Shown here: positions 6,735 through 15,590 of the stretch, piece by piece
Numbering within the stretch: the first letter of the stretch is position 1
Layout: each line of letters begins with the position of its first letter
Assembly (NCBI GenBank): GCA_002351725.1
Contig: DEHD01000041.1
Coordinates: 9,491 to 41,864 of the forward strand
Direction of reading: 5' to 3'
Length of the DNA: 32,374 nt
DNA from: Prevotella sp. UBA2809
GTDB lineage: Bacteria > Bacteroidota > Bacteroidia > Bacteroidales > Bacteroidaceae
Notes under the pieces: model-generated
Told to the model about the DNA's origin: nothing
Seen by the model: the letters and a program-made list of their open reading frames with translations, nothing else
Database searches by the model: none
Program-made: the position numbers and the translations under genes

Positions 6735-7903
6735 TTAAACAGGTCCTTTATTCCGTCCATATCAAACGTCAGTGAGAATCGCAGCGTCTGATCGAGCGGA
6801 TTACTGCGGGCTGTAGATATAACGTAGCCTACATCCAGAGAGAACACGTTCATCTTGAAGCCGCCACCAACGGTGAAGTATTTAAGGTTACCCTTCGACT
6901 CGTCCTGATGATGATATCCAGCTCGCAGCGAGAACTGGTCATGATAAACATATTCTGCACCTATGCTCCACTGTATCTCTCTCATCTCCTCGCTAAATCC
7001 GCCAGGAGCGTCGCTAAAGCTCTTCAGCATACCGCTTATGGCGCTGATGTCGCTGTACTCGCGACGAACACGGTCCTGATAGTCGCTGTTGCTCTCGCCT
7101 TCCTCCTGTCTTGGTACTGTTGGAACCAGCAATTTGTTGGCATCTGCCGATATTGAGAAGCGGTTGTACTCATCTACAGGCACCATCAGCGATACTCCTA
7201 AGCGCATATTGGCAGGTAGGAATTGACTCTCGTCGTCGCCATAATAACTAATCTTACTACCAATATTCGACAGGTTCAAACCAATGCCTAACTGACATTC
7301 ACGACTGCCTAACATCAAATAATTATTATAGTACATTGCCAGATCGGCAGCAAAGGCCGAGGCTGGTTTCGAGTCCTCACTGTAGTCATAGCGAAGGTCG
7401 CTGTAAATCCAGCGTATTCCTGCTGCAAGTGATAGTTTCTCGCTCAGCATCATAGAGTAGGCTGCATCTATCGACATCTCGTAGGGCTTAACTGTCATGC
7501 CATCGCTGGCTATCACCTCGCCTAATGAGAAGTAACGTACAGAACCAGATATGGCCGAGTAGTCGCCTATGCGGTAATAGCCTGCCAGATATGCAAGGTC
7601 GATATCGTTCACCAACTGACGCAGCCATGGGGTGTAGTTAAGTGCTATGCCTGCACGACTGATACAGAATGGGTATTTTGCCGGGTTCCAGTACTGAGAG
7701 TTAACATCAGGATCGGTGGCGGCACCTACATCGCCCATACCAGCTCCACGAGCATCAGGAGCAATGGTCTGCGATATTACTGCGTGTTCAACAGGGTTGA
7801 ACATCACGGTCTTCTCGTCTTGAGCCGATGCAGTGAATAGTGAATAGTGAACAGTGACGAGTGTCACCATCATCCACCTGAATATACGTCCATGATCTTT
7901 CAT
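6728..7903 (-). CDS. porV: Type IX secretion outer-membrane shuttle protein PorV (LptO)
   Basis: PorV is a 14-strand outer-membrane beta-barrel that receives T9SS cargo from the translocon and hands it to the PorU sortase. The 391-residue protein has a signal peptide ending ASAQ (residues 1-28), then the PorV hallmark APDARGAGMGDVGAATDPD and QYWNPAKYPF, followed by alternating amphipathic strands to the C-terminus. It lies 19 bases after porU, the arrangement known from Porphyromonas. Part of its signal peptide (VTVHYSLFTAS) is encoded by a heptamer repeat (7832-7863), an unusual origin for a targeting sequence. Other FadL/PorV-type barrels exist, but the neighbour porU makes PorV the clear call. 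Confidence 0.92.
   Translation of the reverse strand: MKDHGRIFRWMMVTLVTVHYSLFTASAQDEKTVMFNPVEHAVISQTIAPDARGAGMGDVGAATDPDVNSQYWNPAKYPFCISRAGIALNYTPWLRQLVNDIDLAYLAGYYRIGDYSAISGSVRYFSLGEVIASDGMTVKPYEMSIDAAYSMMLSEKLSLAAGIRWIYSDLRYDYSEDSKPASAFAADLAMYYNNYLMLGSRECQLGIGLNLSNIGSKISYYGDDESQFLPANMRLGVSLMVPVDEYNRFSISADANKLLVPTVPRQEEGESNSDYQDRVRREYSDISAISGMLKSFSDAPGGFSEEMREIQWSIGAEYVYHDQFSLRAGYHHQDESKGNLKYFTVGGGFKMNVFSLDVGYVISTARSNPLDQTLRFSLTFDMDGIKDLFKR
7832..7863. repeat. Heptamer tandem tract in the porV signal-peptide codons
   Basis: AGTGAAT, AGTGAAT, AGTGAAC, AGTGACG and a partial AGTG: four and a half units of period 7. It encodes most of the hydrophobic part of the signal peptide. Confidence 0.75.
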
Positions 7904-7907
7904 ATTC

Positions 7908-7935
7908 TTTAATGTTTAATCTTTAATGTTTAACC
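7908..7935. repeat. Heptamer tandem tract spanning the porU stop codon
   Basis: TTTAATG, TTTAATC, TTTAATG, TTTAACC: four units of period 7. It covers the porU-porV spacer and the final codons of porU. Confidence 0.75.
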
Positions 7936-10900
7936 AGTACTTTTACTGTTTTTGATTCGTTGCCGTTCAGGCGGAAACGACACAGATACAATCCCGTGTG
8001 CAGTCTGCTGCCGCCGGCCACATTCAGATTCCAGTCTACGGTGAATGTATCACCCGACGGAACTAAGGTCTCAGTCTGTCGCCATACTTGTCGACCAGAG
8101 GTGTCATAAACATCGAGAGTGACATTTATCTCGCTACCAGTGCGGTTGTGGGTTATCACAAACTGTGTACTGCTGTTAGCAGGGTTATTTGTACAGGTAA
8201 CATTAAACTCGGTTTCGGCATCCTCAGTCACCTCGAATGCCATCTCTACTGTCGACGAGTTGTTAAATATGTCCCATGCTCTGAACTGCAGTTTGTGCAT
8301 ACCGGGGCTAAGCTCTGGAATGCTGAAGCCTAAGCTGCCCGAACGATAGTCACCAAAGTCAAACTCAAAGTAGTCATTCAAATTGTAGGTCTTGGTTGGA
8401 TCCGCGTCGATAACCAGTTCCAAGTCGTGACCTATGCTACTGCCCGAAGCGTTTATTCCGCTGTCGTCATATAGCTCTGCAAAGAAATATGGCGTTGGGT
8501 TAACCTTGTCGCCGTTTTTAAATGCTTTTGAATTCAGATAGCAGTATACCGATGGACCGATAGAGTCGGTAAGTGCCGTCTGACTTCCTATCAGTTCAAA
8601 GCTCTCATTCTCACCATGTGCGGTCTGTGTTCTGTCGCTGCTCATGGCGTAAAGCGTCATCAGTCCGCTGCCGTCGGTATAGCTTATATCCTTGGGCACA
8701 GCGAATGTTACGCTGAATCTGCCGTCGGCAACGCTGTCGGCTCCTTGATATAATGTCTTGGTGCGGTCTTTATAAACAAACGGCTCGTCGGTTTCTGTCT
8801 GGTCGTTCTGTCGGCAGGTGATAATCTCTTCGGCATCTCTTACAGTTAGTGTCACCACTCCGTTAAAGCTGGTGTCTACATCGTCGTCTTGTATGATGTG
8901 GCCAGATACTCTTACCACCGAGCCTGCAGCCAGTTTTATTCCTTCGTCGGCGGGCAGTCCGTTAATGCTGTCTACCACAATCTCCTGTTGCGGTGTGGCC
9001 AGACGCAGTGCTGGGTCGCCCAGAAGAGTATATTGCAGTTTGTTGCATGTCAGGTCGCTACCCTTGCTCACCAACTCGCATTTTGCCAATTGTGCGGCTT
9101 CACCTATCGATATGCCAGGGGTAAGTACGTAGTTGGTAAAGGCCATGTTCATCACCTCGTTATATGTTGCGTAAACGGTTCGTGTGGTACCGAAGAATGC
9201 CACGCCACCGCCTTTACGGCTCAGTATCACGGCCTCACCTATGTTGTCCTCCTGTCCATCGAAAGGCATTATGTCGCACGATGCTGTAATCCACAGCGGC
9301 AGGTATTCTGATTGCGAATCCTCAAAGTCCTTCAGTTTCATTACAAACTCGTGACTCATGGCATAGGCAGCACCATGTCCGCAGTAGTTCATCATCAGAG
9401 CTCCGCTCTGTATCTGCTGTTTTATCAGTCGTGTAACGTCGGGATAGCTATATCCTGTCGACGATGATGTGCGCTGGTAGGCATCCCAGTATATCTTATT
9501 GACATTGTAGTGGGGATAATTCTGTTCTATCATTGTTGCCACCTTGTCGGCTGTCTTCATGTGCGAGTTCTGGTTTCCGTCGTCGCCCATCATGCATATC
9601 TCGTTCTGCCAATTGCCGGCATGCTCGTTGTATGCGTAGCTTATAATCTTGTCTACCAGCGTTTCGGCATCGTAGGTGGTACGTATCGGCAGTCTACCCA
9701 CAGCCACGTCGGGCTGTCCTGCGTAGGTAATGTTACTATCGCTGCCTTTCTGTATCACCTCCTCGTCGTCAAGCAGACAATAGAAGTCGTCACTCACGTA
9801 GCAGTTTACCTGACTAAACGAGTTCTCGCTCTCGTAGCATAGCAGATAGTCGTCGGCATCATATCCGCTCCACTCGGCGGTCTTCATGCGGTTGTCCCAT
9901 CCGCCGTCGCCAAACAGCAACAGATAGCGTGGCTTCTCACTGTCGTTGGTGGCGCGGTCGTACATCATCTTCATATATCGGCGGTAGGCCGTGGCATCGG
10001 GTGTTCCGCTGCTGTATTCATTGTATAGTTCATCGGCGGGCACTATCCTCACCGTCATTCCATCGTGCTGTTCGTGGTGAGTCTTAAGTCTCTCGGCCTG
10101 TGCCAGTGTCTTTTGCGATGTAGGGATTATTATCACCATGTCAACAGCTGTGTCGGCGTGGTGGTCTTGGTTTGTAATACGGTACATGTATTCCGGCTCA
10201 GGCAGCGTATTGAGCTCCAGTGGGGTAGGGTCGTCATGCTGCAGGTCGATGTAGTCCAACCTCATGTTCCCACCCGATGTTTGGGTGATACGTATGGTGT
10301 TCTGAGCCTTTAATATGCCCTTTATCTTGTACTGATACAGTTCTTCATCGGCTTTGGTATAGGTGTCGAGCGAGACTTTCTTGCTTATGGTTGCCACAAT
10401 CGAGTCGTTCACCTCGATGGTTGCCGCGTAGTCATCGTCGGCTGTCAGTGCTATGCCTATTCGTCCGTCGGTACCTGTGGCTTTCAGTATGTACACCTGT
10501 GGGGTTCCAATGCTGAACAATGTCTTGTCAAACAGGTTGCGCCCGCCGTGATACCACGAGTAGTTGTCTACCTCATACAGATGGTGGTAGTCGTTGTTTG
10601 CAGGATAATTGCTTGACACCAGTGTGGCGCTGTCGGTTGATAGCGGCTCGTCGTCACTCTCGGTAATGAAGTAATAACCATAGTCGGAATAAGGATTGCG
10701 TGTGCGTTCCAACGATTTCTGCAGACTCCATGTTACGGGACCTGTTGCATAGAATACTCTCTTTCCGTCTATGGTGCATGTGGGCACCTCCATCAGGTCG
10801 TCGGTAGCCGTAAGATAATCGCCTGTAAGCTTCTCGGGTTGCAGTGCACCACCGTAGCCGTAAATCTTAACCTTGCTCGGATTACTGAATCCGGCCTTCT

Positions 10901-11066
10901 TTATAAGTGCGTCTGATAGCTGATAGAATCCGCTCTCTGGCACACGTATCTTAGCCCAATTCCCCTCGCGGAGCACAGAGTGTTCCGCATACCGCCCCTC
11001 AGCCTTGGCCACCAGACCTAAGGACATTAGGAGCAGGCCTAAGATAAGTCTACCAATAATCCTCAC
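7923..11066 (-). CDS. porU: Type IX secretion sortase PorU (C25 gingipain-fold peptidase)
   Basis: PorU cleaves the C-terminal signal of T9SS cargo at the cell surface and attaches it to A-LPS. The 1047-residue length is close to that of known PorU. A signal peptide ends near AKAEG (22-24). The C25 caspase-like domain starts near residue 310; LLLFGDGGWDNR, the catalytic-His block MMNYCGHGAAYAMSHE (His about 562) and the catalytic-Cys block WITASCDIMPFDG (Cys about 597) are intact. The C-terminus (TSGRQVWRQTETL ... GLYLCRFRLNG ... KVLVKH) is a type A CTD. The start codon is GTG (11064-11066): no in-frame ATG precedes it, and the next Met (residue 14) would cut the signal peptide in half. It is followed by porV and ispF, probably all read from the promoter at 11314-11345. 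Confidence 0.95.
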   Translation of the reverse strand: MRIIGRLILGLLLMSLGLVAKAEGRYAEHSVLREGNWAKIRVPESGFYQLSDALIKKAGFSNPSKVKIYGYGGALQPEKLTGDYLTATDDLMEVPTCTIDGKRVFYATGPVTWSLQKSLERTRNPYSDYGYYFITESDDEPLSTDSATLVSSNYPANNDYHHLYEVDNYSWYHGGRNLFDKTLFSIGTPQVYILKATGTDGRIGIALTADDDYAATIEVNDSIVATISKKVSLDTYTKADEELYQYKIKGILKAQNTIRITQTSGGNMRLDYIDLQHDDPTPLELNTLPEPEYMYRITNQDHHADTAVDMVIIIPTSQKTLAQAERLKTHHEQHDGMTVRIVPADELYNEYSSGTPDATAYRRYMKMMYDRATNDSEKPRYLLLFGDGGWDNRMKTAEWSGYDADDYLLCYESENSFSQVNCYVSDDFYCLLDDEEVIQKGSDSNITYAGQPDVAVGRLPIRTTYDAETLVDKIISYAYNEHAGNWQNEICMMGDDGNQNSHMKTADKVATMIEQNYPHYNVNKIYWDAYQRTSSSTGYSYPDVTRLIKQQIQSGALMMNYCGHGAAYAMSHEFVMKLKDFEDSQSEYLPLWITASCDIMPFDGQEDNIGEAVILSRKGGGVAFFGTTRTVYATYNEVMNMAFTNYVLTPGISIGEAAQLAKCELVSKGSDLTCNKLQYTLLGDPALRLATPQQEIVVDSINGLPADEGIKLAAGSVVRVSGHIIQDDDVDTSFNGVVTLTVRDAEEIITCRQNDQTETDEPFVYKDRTKTLYQGADSVADGRFSVTFAVPKDISYTDGSGLMTLYAMSSDRTQTAHGENESFELIGSQTALTDSIGPSVYCYLNSKAFKNGDKVNPTPYFFAELYDDSGINASGSSIGHDLELVIDADPTKTYNLNDYFEFDFGDYRSGSLGFSIPELSPGMHKLQFRAWDIFNNSSTVEMAFEVTEDAETEFNVTCTNNPANSSTQFVITHNRTGSEINVTLDVYDTSGRQVWRQTETLVPSGDTFTVDWNLNVAGGSRLHTGLYLCRFRLNGNESKTVKVLVKH

Positions 11067-11108
11067 TGTAATAAGAACGCAGAAAAAGGTAATTTATTGT
11101 TTGACTAT

Positions 11109-11306
11109 CTATTTACAATTGAACTCCAGCACTTTACGTTCTTCAAGCCAACCCTCCAGATGATCGGGTATAAAAAATGGTTTACCTTGATTCAGTATCG
11201 CTGAATCAGCCTTTGTAAATATCACTGGCTCGTCGGGGCGTTTCAGTGTCCCGTGCAGTTCCTGGTTATGTGCGGCATAGTTCATGCCAATAGCAAATAT
11301 CTTCAT
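11109..11306 (-). pseudogene. Internally deleted fumarylacetoacetate hydrolase (FAH) family gene
   Basis: The 65-residue frame begins exactly like Bacteroidota FAH-family proteins (MKIFAIGMNYAAHNQELHG ... EPVIFTKADSAIL ... KPFFIPD) and ends exactly like their C-terminus (DHLEGWLEERKVLEFNCK). Intact members are about 200 residues, so roughly 140 residues carrying the metal-binding Glu/Asp ligands are missing while the frame is kept. In intact homologues, as I recall them, both flanks contain a PDxL or DHL-type stretch, so a deletion between short similar sequences is likely. The product cannot be a working hydrolase. The promoter upstream is complete, and the frame ends 42 bases before porU, so it may survive as the transcribed leader of the T9SS operon. 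Confidence 0.65.
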
Positions 11307-11313
11307 AGGTCTG

Positions 11314-11345
11314 CAAAGTTACTCATTTCCGCTGAATTAACCAAA
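11314..11345 (-). promoter_or_regulatory. Promoter of the FAH remnant and probably of porU-porV-ispF
   Basis: On the minus strand TTTG (11345-11342), a 20-base spacer and TAACTTTG (11321-11314) match the consensus. The ATG at 11306 follows at once, so the message would be nearly leaderless. Only a weak TACCTTTT-like match is seen directly before porU, so this is the likeliest start for the operon. Confidence 0.65.
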
Positions 11346-11378
11346 TGTATTCATGACATTGTCATTGTCTCTGCCTTA

Positions 11379-14300
11379 TTAGCGCTTTAGCTTCTTCAGA
11401 TAGTCGGAAGGTACATCGCCGAACTCTTCCTTGAAGCAGCGGCGGAAGTAGTTGATGCTGTTGAAGCCCGACATGTAGGCCACCTCAGAGATGGTATATT
11501 TGCCCTCCATCATCAGTCTCTCGGCATATTGCATCTTGTATTTGCGGATGTATTCTATGGTAGAGAGCCCCGTCAGCGACTTCATCTTACGGTAGAGTGT
11601 GCTGGTGCTCATGCACAGTTTCTCTGCCAGATAGTTCACATCAATCTCACTGGAGATACGCTCGTCGATATACTGGTTCAGGGTGTTGTAGAAGTCCTGG
11701 TCAATCTTGCTCAACGACTCTTTGAGAATAGCTTGTTTCTCAGTCTGATCGTTCTGTACGGCTGAAGCTGTGAGCACACTCGACAGGCGTTGGCGCTGCT
11801 TCAGCAGGTTCTTGATTCGACTGGCCAACAGCGAGTGGCTGAAAGGTTTGGTGATATACGAGTCGGCACCAGAGTCATAGCCCTCTTCTTTGGCTGTCAG
11901 CGAGTCTTTGGCTGTCAGCAGGATGATGGGGATATGACTGGTGTTGAGGTCGTTTTTGAGTGTGCGGCACATCTGGTTACCATTCATATTGGGCATCATC
12001 ACGTCGCTGATGATGATATCGGGCAGAATCTGCTGTGCCATCGTCAGGCCCTCTTTTCCGTCAGAGGCAGTGTGGATGGCAAACTGATCGCTGAACGACT
12101 CTTCGATATAGTCGCGTATATCCTTATTATCCTCTACCACCAGCATCGTTGGCATCTCGCTGTTTTCAATGCCAGTCTCTGACATATCAATCAACTGTTT
12201 GGGAGATTCTGATTTTTGTGGCTCTGCATGCAGGTCGTCAGGGTAGTTATAGTCGGCTTGTAGGGAGATAGAGAAGCAGGTGCCCTCGCCAGTTGTACTA
12301 TTTACCTTGATGCTGGCATGGTGCAACTCTACCAGGCTCTTCACCAGTGATAGTCCGATGCCTGTGCCCGACACCTGATGTTCGCCGCCAGCTTGATAAT
12401 AGCGTTCAAACAGGTGCGACAGCGCCTCTGGTGCGATGCCGTAGCCTGTGTCAGCTACGGAGATATTCACATCTTTGTCTTTCTGGTCAATGGTAATCGT
12501 AACTTCGCCTTTCTCCGTATATTTGATGGCATTCGATACCAGGTTGTCTACAATGATGGTGATGACCTCCTTGTCAAACCACATTTCAATGTGGTTTTGT
12601 GGGGCCAGGAACCGGATATTCAGACTGTCCTTGCGGTTCAGTTCCTCATATTTCAGGCATACCTCTCTGACAGCTTCTACAATATTGCCTTTCGCTACGC
12701 ATAACTTGCGGTTCTGGGTCTCCATCTTACGGAACTCCAGCAGTTCGCTAATCAGATTGTTCAAGCGTACGGCACTCTGGTGGATAACTGCCAGACGATG
12801 CTTGGCTTTCTGGGGGATATCGCTGTGTTTAGCCAGATCTTCCAGCGGACCTATGATCAGCGTTAGCGGTGTGCGCAGTTCGTGGGTGATATTTGTGTAG
12901 AATCGCAGGCGTTCCTCGTTCAGACTCTGTTGGTGCTCATGCTCACGCTTCTCCGACATGAGCAGGTATTCCAGTCGGAGGCGGTGCTTGTAGGCATTCA
13001 GCAGATACACTACCAGCGCAATGATACAAAGGATATAGAACGCCCACGCCCACCATGTAAGCCAGAAGGGTGGGGCTATGTCAATCTGCAGTTCGGCATA
13101 TTGTTCGCCCCATTCCTGATTCCTCAGTCGGCAGCGTACCTGCAGCAGGTAATTACCTGGTGGCAGGTCGCGGAAGGTGATTTCATTGTCGGCTGTTGTC
13201 TGCCAGGCTTCTTTGCCAAGTCCCTTGATGCGGTATGAATATTCTACTTGGTCTGCCAATGAGTAGTCCTGAATGTTAAATCGTATGTGGAAGATATCCT
13301 CCTTATAGCTCAGCGACAGGCGGTCCTGACCTATCAAAGACAGAGTGCTGTCGGTACCTTCTTTATCGTTCATAAAAAAGGTGATACCTGTGATGTACAC
13401 CTCGGGCGTCTCTATGTGGGCCATGACATGTTCTGGCGAGAAACGGTATAGACCTGATGACGAGCCGAAATAGATATTCTGCTCTTGATCCTTTGCCACA
13501 GCGCCGCTATGGAATACGCCGTTCAGGAAATTCTCATTATGTCCGTAGTTGGATATGGTTTCGCTGGTAGCATGCTTGCAACTGATACCTTTGTTGGTGC
13601 TCACCCAGATGTTGCCTTTACTGTCTTCGGCTATGGCGTGGATGTTGGCATTCCTGAGTCCGTTGGTTGTTGAATAGACTGTGTAATGCAGGTCGTTGGC
13701 ATTCTCAAAATGTACCAGACCTTCGGCAGTGGCTATCCACATCGTACCCCGATGATCCTGCAGAATCTGACTGACGGTATTTGATGGGAAGTTCTCTGAG
13801 GTGTTGAACCGTTTCAGCAGGCGGTAATTAGCATCGTAGATCTCAAGACCTCCACCAAAGAAACCTATCCATATCCTGCCTTTGGCATCTTTCTGTATGG
13901 CACGTACATCATTCAGGAACTTGAAGGTATGCTTGGCTTTCGCCTCAAGGGTGGTCATATCCACCTCGTAGAGACCATTGCTGGTGCCTACCAGCATCAC
14001 GTTGTTCTGCTTGTCCTCCAAGAAGGTGCGCACGTCTACAATGTGAGATGGGAGCAGCTTCTTGAATGATTTCTCCTGAGGGGTCCATACATAAGCGGGA
14101 TAGCGGAAGTTACCTAACCAGAGTCGACCTTTGGAGTCGCGGTATGATGTTTGTATCGTACTTAACTCGTTCTGCTGGTATGTGGCAATCTTCTGTCCGT
14201 CGGGCGAATAGACTTTGATACCCTTGCCGTCGGTGCCTGCCCAGATATGCTGCTCGCTGTCGAGCACCACACTCAGCACACTCATGGCATTGGTGTTTTT

Positions 14301-15395
14301 CTCTTTAAGATAGGTAGCGTGGGTGACATTGGTGAAAGCATTCTGACGTGGCATAATCACGTTGACACCTGCTCCAAACATACCAGCCCACACATTGCCG
14401 AAGCGATCTCGCATCAAACAACGTATGGAGTTGCCGCTCAGGTTGTCGCTATGATCTCCCTCGGTGATATAACTGATTGTTGGCTGATTGTCGGGCGAGA
14501 AAAGGCGCCTTGAAAGGTCTATGATGGCTATACCGCCCTGTTCGGTAGCCAACCAGAGGTTCTGGTCAAACTGTTTGATGTCAAAGATGCGGCGGTTCAG
14601 TCGTTCATTGTCAACGAAATGAATGAAGTTGTTGTTCAGCGGGTCATACAGGTCTAAGCCATTATCCGTTCCAATCCAGATATTGTCGTTCTTATCCTTG
14701 AAGATGCAGTGTACATCATCGCCCGAGAGGGAGTTGTGCTCCTGCGAATGGCTGAAATGGGCTATCACCTTCTGTCTTTTCAGGTCGATGATGCTCATGC
14801 CTCCAAGTACATGACCTATGTAGAGTCGGCCGTTGCCGTCATCCATCACGCACCAGGTCTTATTGCTGCTCAGCCCCTTGACGGTTTCACTATTGTAGTG
14901 TGTGAAGGTGCCGGTGGTAGGGTTGAACCGGTCTACACCGCGCCAATAGGTGGAAATCCATAGCTGACCATCGCTGGCAGGATAGAGGCTGGTGATATCG
15001 TTGGTAATCAGGCTTCGAGTGTTCTTGTCGTCGTGTTTATAATAGGTAAACAGATTGGTCTCATAATCAAAGGCGCATAGACCATCACGCTGGGTGCCTA
15101 TCCACATCACTGGCTTCTTGGCATCATCAGCCACGCAGTTCAGTTCATTGCCTGGCAGACCGTTGGTCTTATAGATAGCCTGGAAATTAGAACCGTCGAA
15201 ACGGTTCAGACCTTCCTCGGTAGCAAACCAAAGGAATCCATATTTGTCCTGGGCTATTCCAACAACATAGTTGCTCGACAACCCCTCTTGGTAGCCCAGA
15301 ACCTTAATCTCATTAGCTCCCTTGCAGATGGCTGCCATAGCTATCCACAGGCCAATCATGCAGTAGTGTCTCCACCTATCAGTTTTCATACGCAT
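11379..15395 (-). CDS. Hybrid two-component system sensor/regulator of the adjacent PUL
   Basis: One polypeptide of about 1338 residues joins glycan sensing to transcription. A signal peptide or N-terminal anchor (MIGLWIAMAAICKGA) precedes two seven-bladed Reg_prop beta-propellers (repeats such as YGFLWFATEEGLNRFDG) and a Y_Y_Y domain, together the periplasmic sensor. A membrane span (WLTWWAWAFYILCIIALVVY) follows. The cytosolic part has HisKA with FYTNITHELRTPL (His about 838), HATPase with DNLVSNAIKY, ADTGYGI and GTGIGLSLV, a receiver with ISDVMMPN (Asp about 1131) and a C-terminal AraC-type HTH ending DYLKKLKR. ATGs upstream to 15452 are excluded because a -7 element (15417-15424) lies between; 15389 is an alternative start. 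It is divergent from the SusC/D operon and should activate it on binding an oligosaccharide. The ligand is not predictable here. Confidence 0.95.
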   Translation of the reverse strand: MRMKTDRWRHYCMIGLWIAMAAICKGANEIKVLGYQEGLSSNYVVGIAQDKYGFLWFATEEGLNRFDGSNFQAIYKTNGLPGNELNCVADDAKKPVMWIGTQRDGLCAFDYETNLFTYYKHDDKNTRSLITNDITSLYPASDGQLWISTYWRGVDRFNPTTGTFTHYNSETVKGLSSNKTWCVMDDGNGRLYIGHVLGGMSIIDLKRQKVIAHFSHSQEHNSLSGDDVHCIFKDKNDNIWIGTDNGLDLYDPLNNNFIHFVDNERLNRRIFDIKQFDQNLWLATEQGGIAIIDLSRRLFSPDNQPTISYITEGDHSDNLSGNSIRCLMRDRFGNVWAGMFGAGVNVIMPRQNAFTNVTHATYLKEKNTNAMSVLSVVLDSEQHIWAGTDGKGIKVYSPDGQKIATYQQNELSTIQTSYRDSKGRLWLGNFRYPAYVWTPQEKSFKKLLPSHIVDVRTFLEDKQNNVMLVGTSNGLYEVDMTTLEAKAKHTFKFLNDVRAIQKDAKGRIWIGFFGGGLEIYDANYRLLKRFNTSENFPSNTVSQILQDHRGTMWIATAEGLVHFENANDLHYTVYSTTNGLRNANIHAIAEDSKGNIWVSTNKGISCKHATSETISNYGHNENFLNGVFHSGAVAKDQEQNIYFGSSSGLYRFSPEHVMAHIETPEVYITGITFFMNDKEGTDSTLSLIGQDRLSLSYKEDIFHIRFNIQDYSLADQVEYSYRIKGLGKEAWQTTADNEITFRDLPPGNYLLQVRCRLRNQEWGEQYAELQIDIAPPFWLTWWAWAFYILCIIALVVYLLNAYKHRLRLEYLLMSEKREHEHQQSLNEERLRFYTNITHELRTPLTLIIGPLEDLAKHSDIPQKAKHRLAVIHQSAVRLNNLISELLEFRKMETQNRKLCVAKGNIVEAVREVCLKYEELNRKDSLNIRFLAPQNHIEMWFDKEVITIIVDNLVSNAIKYTEKGEVTITIDQKDKDVNISVADTGYGIAPEALSHLFERYYQAGGEHQVSGTGIGLSLVKSLVELHHASIKVNSTTGEGTCFSISLQADYNYPDDLHAEPQKSESPKQLIDMSETGIENSEMPTMLVVEDNKDIRDYIEESFSDQFAIHTASDGKEGLTMAQQILPDIIISDVMMPNMNGNQMCRTLKNDLNTSHIPIILLTAKDSLTAKEEGYDSGADSYITKPFSHSLLASRIKNLLKQRQRLSSVLTASAVQNDQTEKQAILKESLSKIDQDFYNTLNQYIDERISSEIDVNYLAEKLCMSTSTLYRKMKSLTGLSTIEYIRKYKMQYAERLMMEGKYTISEVAYMSGFNSINYFRRCFKEEFGDVPSDYLKKLKR

Positions 15396-15416
15396 ATCTT
15401 CCAAACTATGATGGTG

Positions 15417-15424
15417 CAAAGATA
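15417..15424 (-). promoter_or_regulatory. -7 element of the hybrid regulator gene
   Basis: TATCTTTG on the minus strand, 21 bases before the chosen ATG. A CTTG in place of TTTG sits near the -33 position. It sets the start downstream of 15417. Confidence 0.55.
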
Positions 15425-15484
15425 CATAATAAATCGTAAAAACAAGCATCACATTTCAATCATTGCATGAATAGTTACTGTATT

Positions 15485-15501
15485 TGCCCGATTTCTGCCC
15501 G
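15485..15501. promoter_or_regulatory. Direct repeat TGCCCG, candidate regulator binding site
   Basis: TGCCCG occurs at 15485-15490 and 15496-15501, an 11-base period, about one helical turn. It ends 20 bases before the PUL -7 element, where an AraC-type activator would bind. No experimental or comparative support is available here. Confidence 0.35.
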
Positions 15502-15521
15502 CTCTTTTAGCTGTTTGTGTC

Positions 15522-15529
15522 TATATTTG
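15522..15529 (+). promoter_or_regulatory. -7 element of the PUL operon
   Basis: TATATTTG, 61 bases before the first PUL ATG. No TTTG is present at -33, consistent with a promoter that needs the hybrid regulator. Confidence 0.5.
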
Positions 15530-15590
15530 CAACCCGATTACACCTAAAGGCAAAAGTAACTAACAATTATATAAGTATTATTAAATTAGT

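Noticed and set aside
8889..9311. Plus-strand frame of 140 codons inside porU
   Set aside because: Cys/His/Tyr-rich translation typical of an antisense shadow of a conserved gene.
15467..15476. Single ATGAATAGTT box, identical to the core of the 27764-28155 set
   Set aside because: One isolated 10-mer in an AT-rich intergenic region is within chance expectation, and there is no VapE-like gene nearby.
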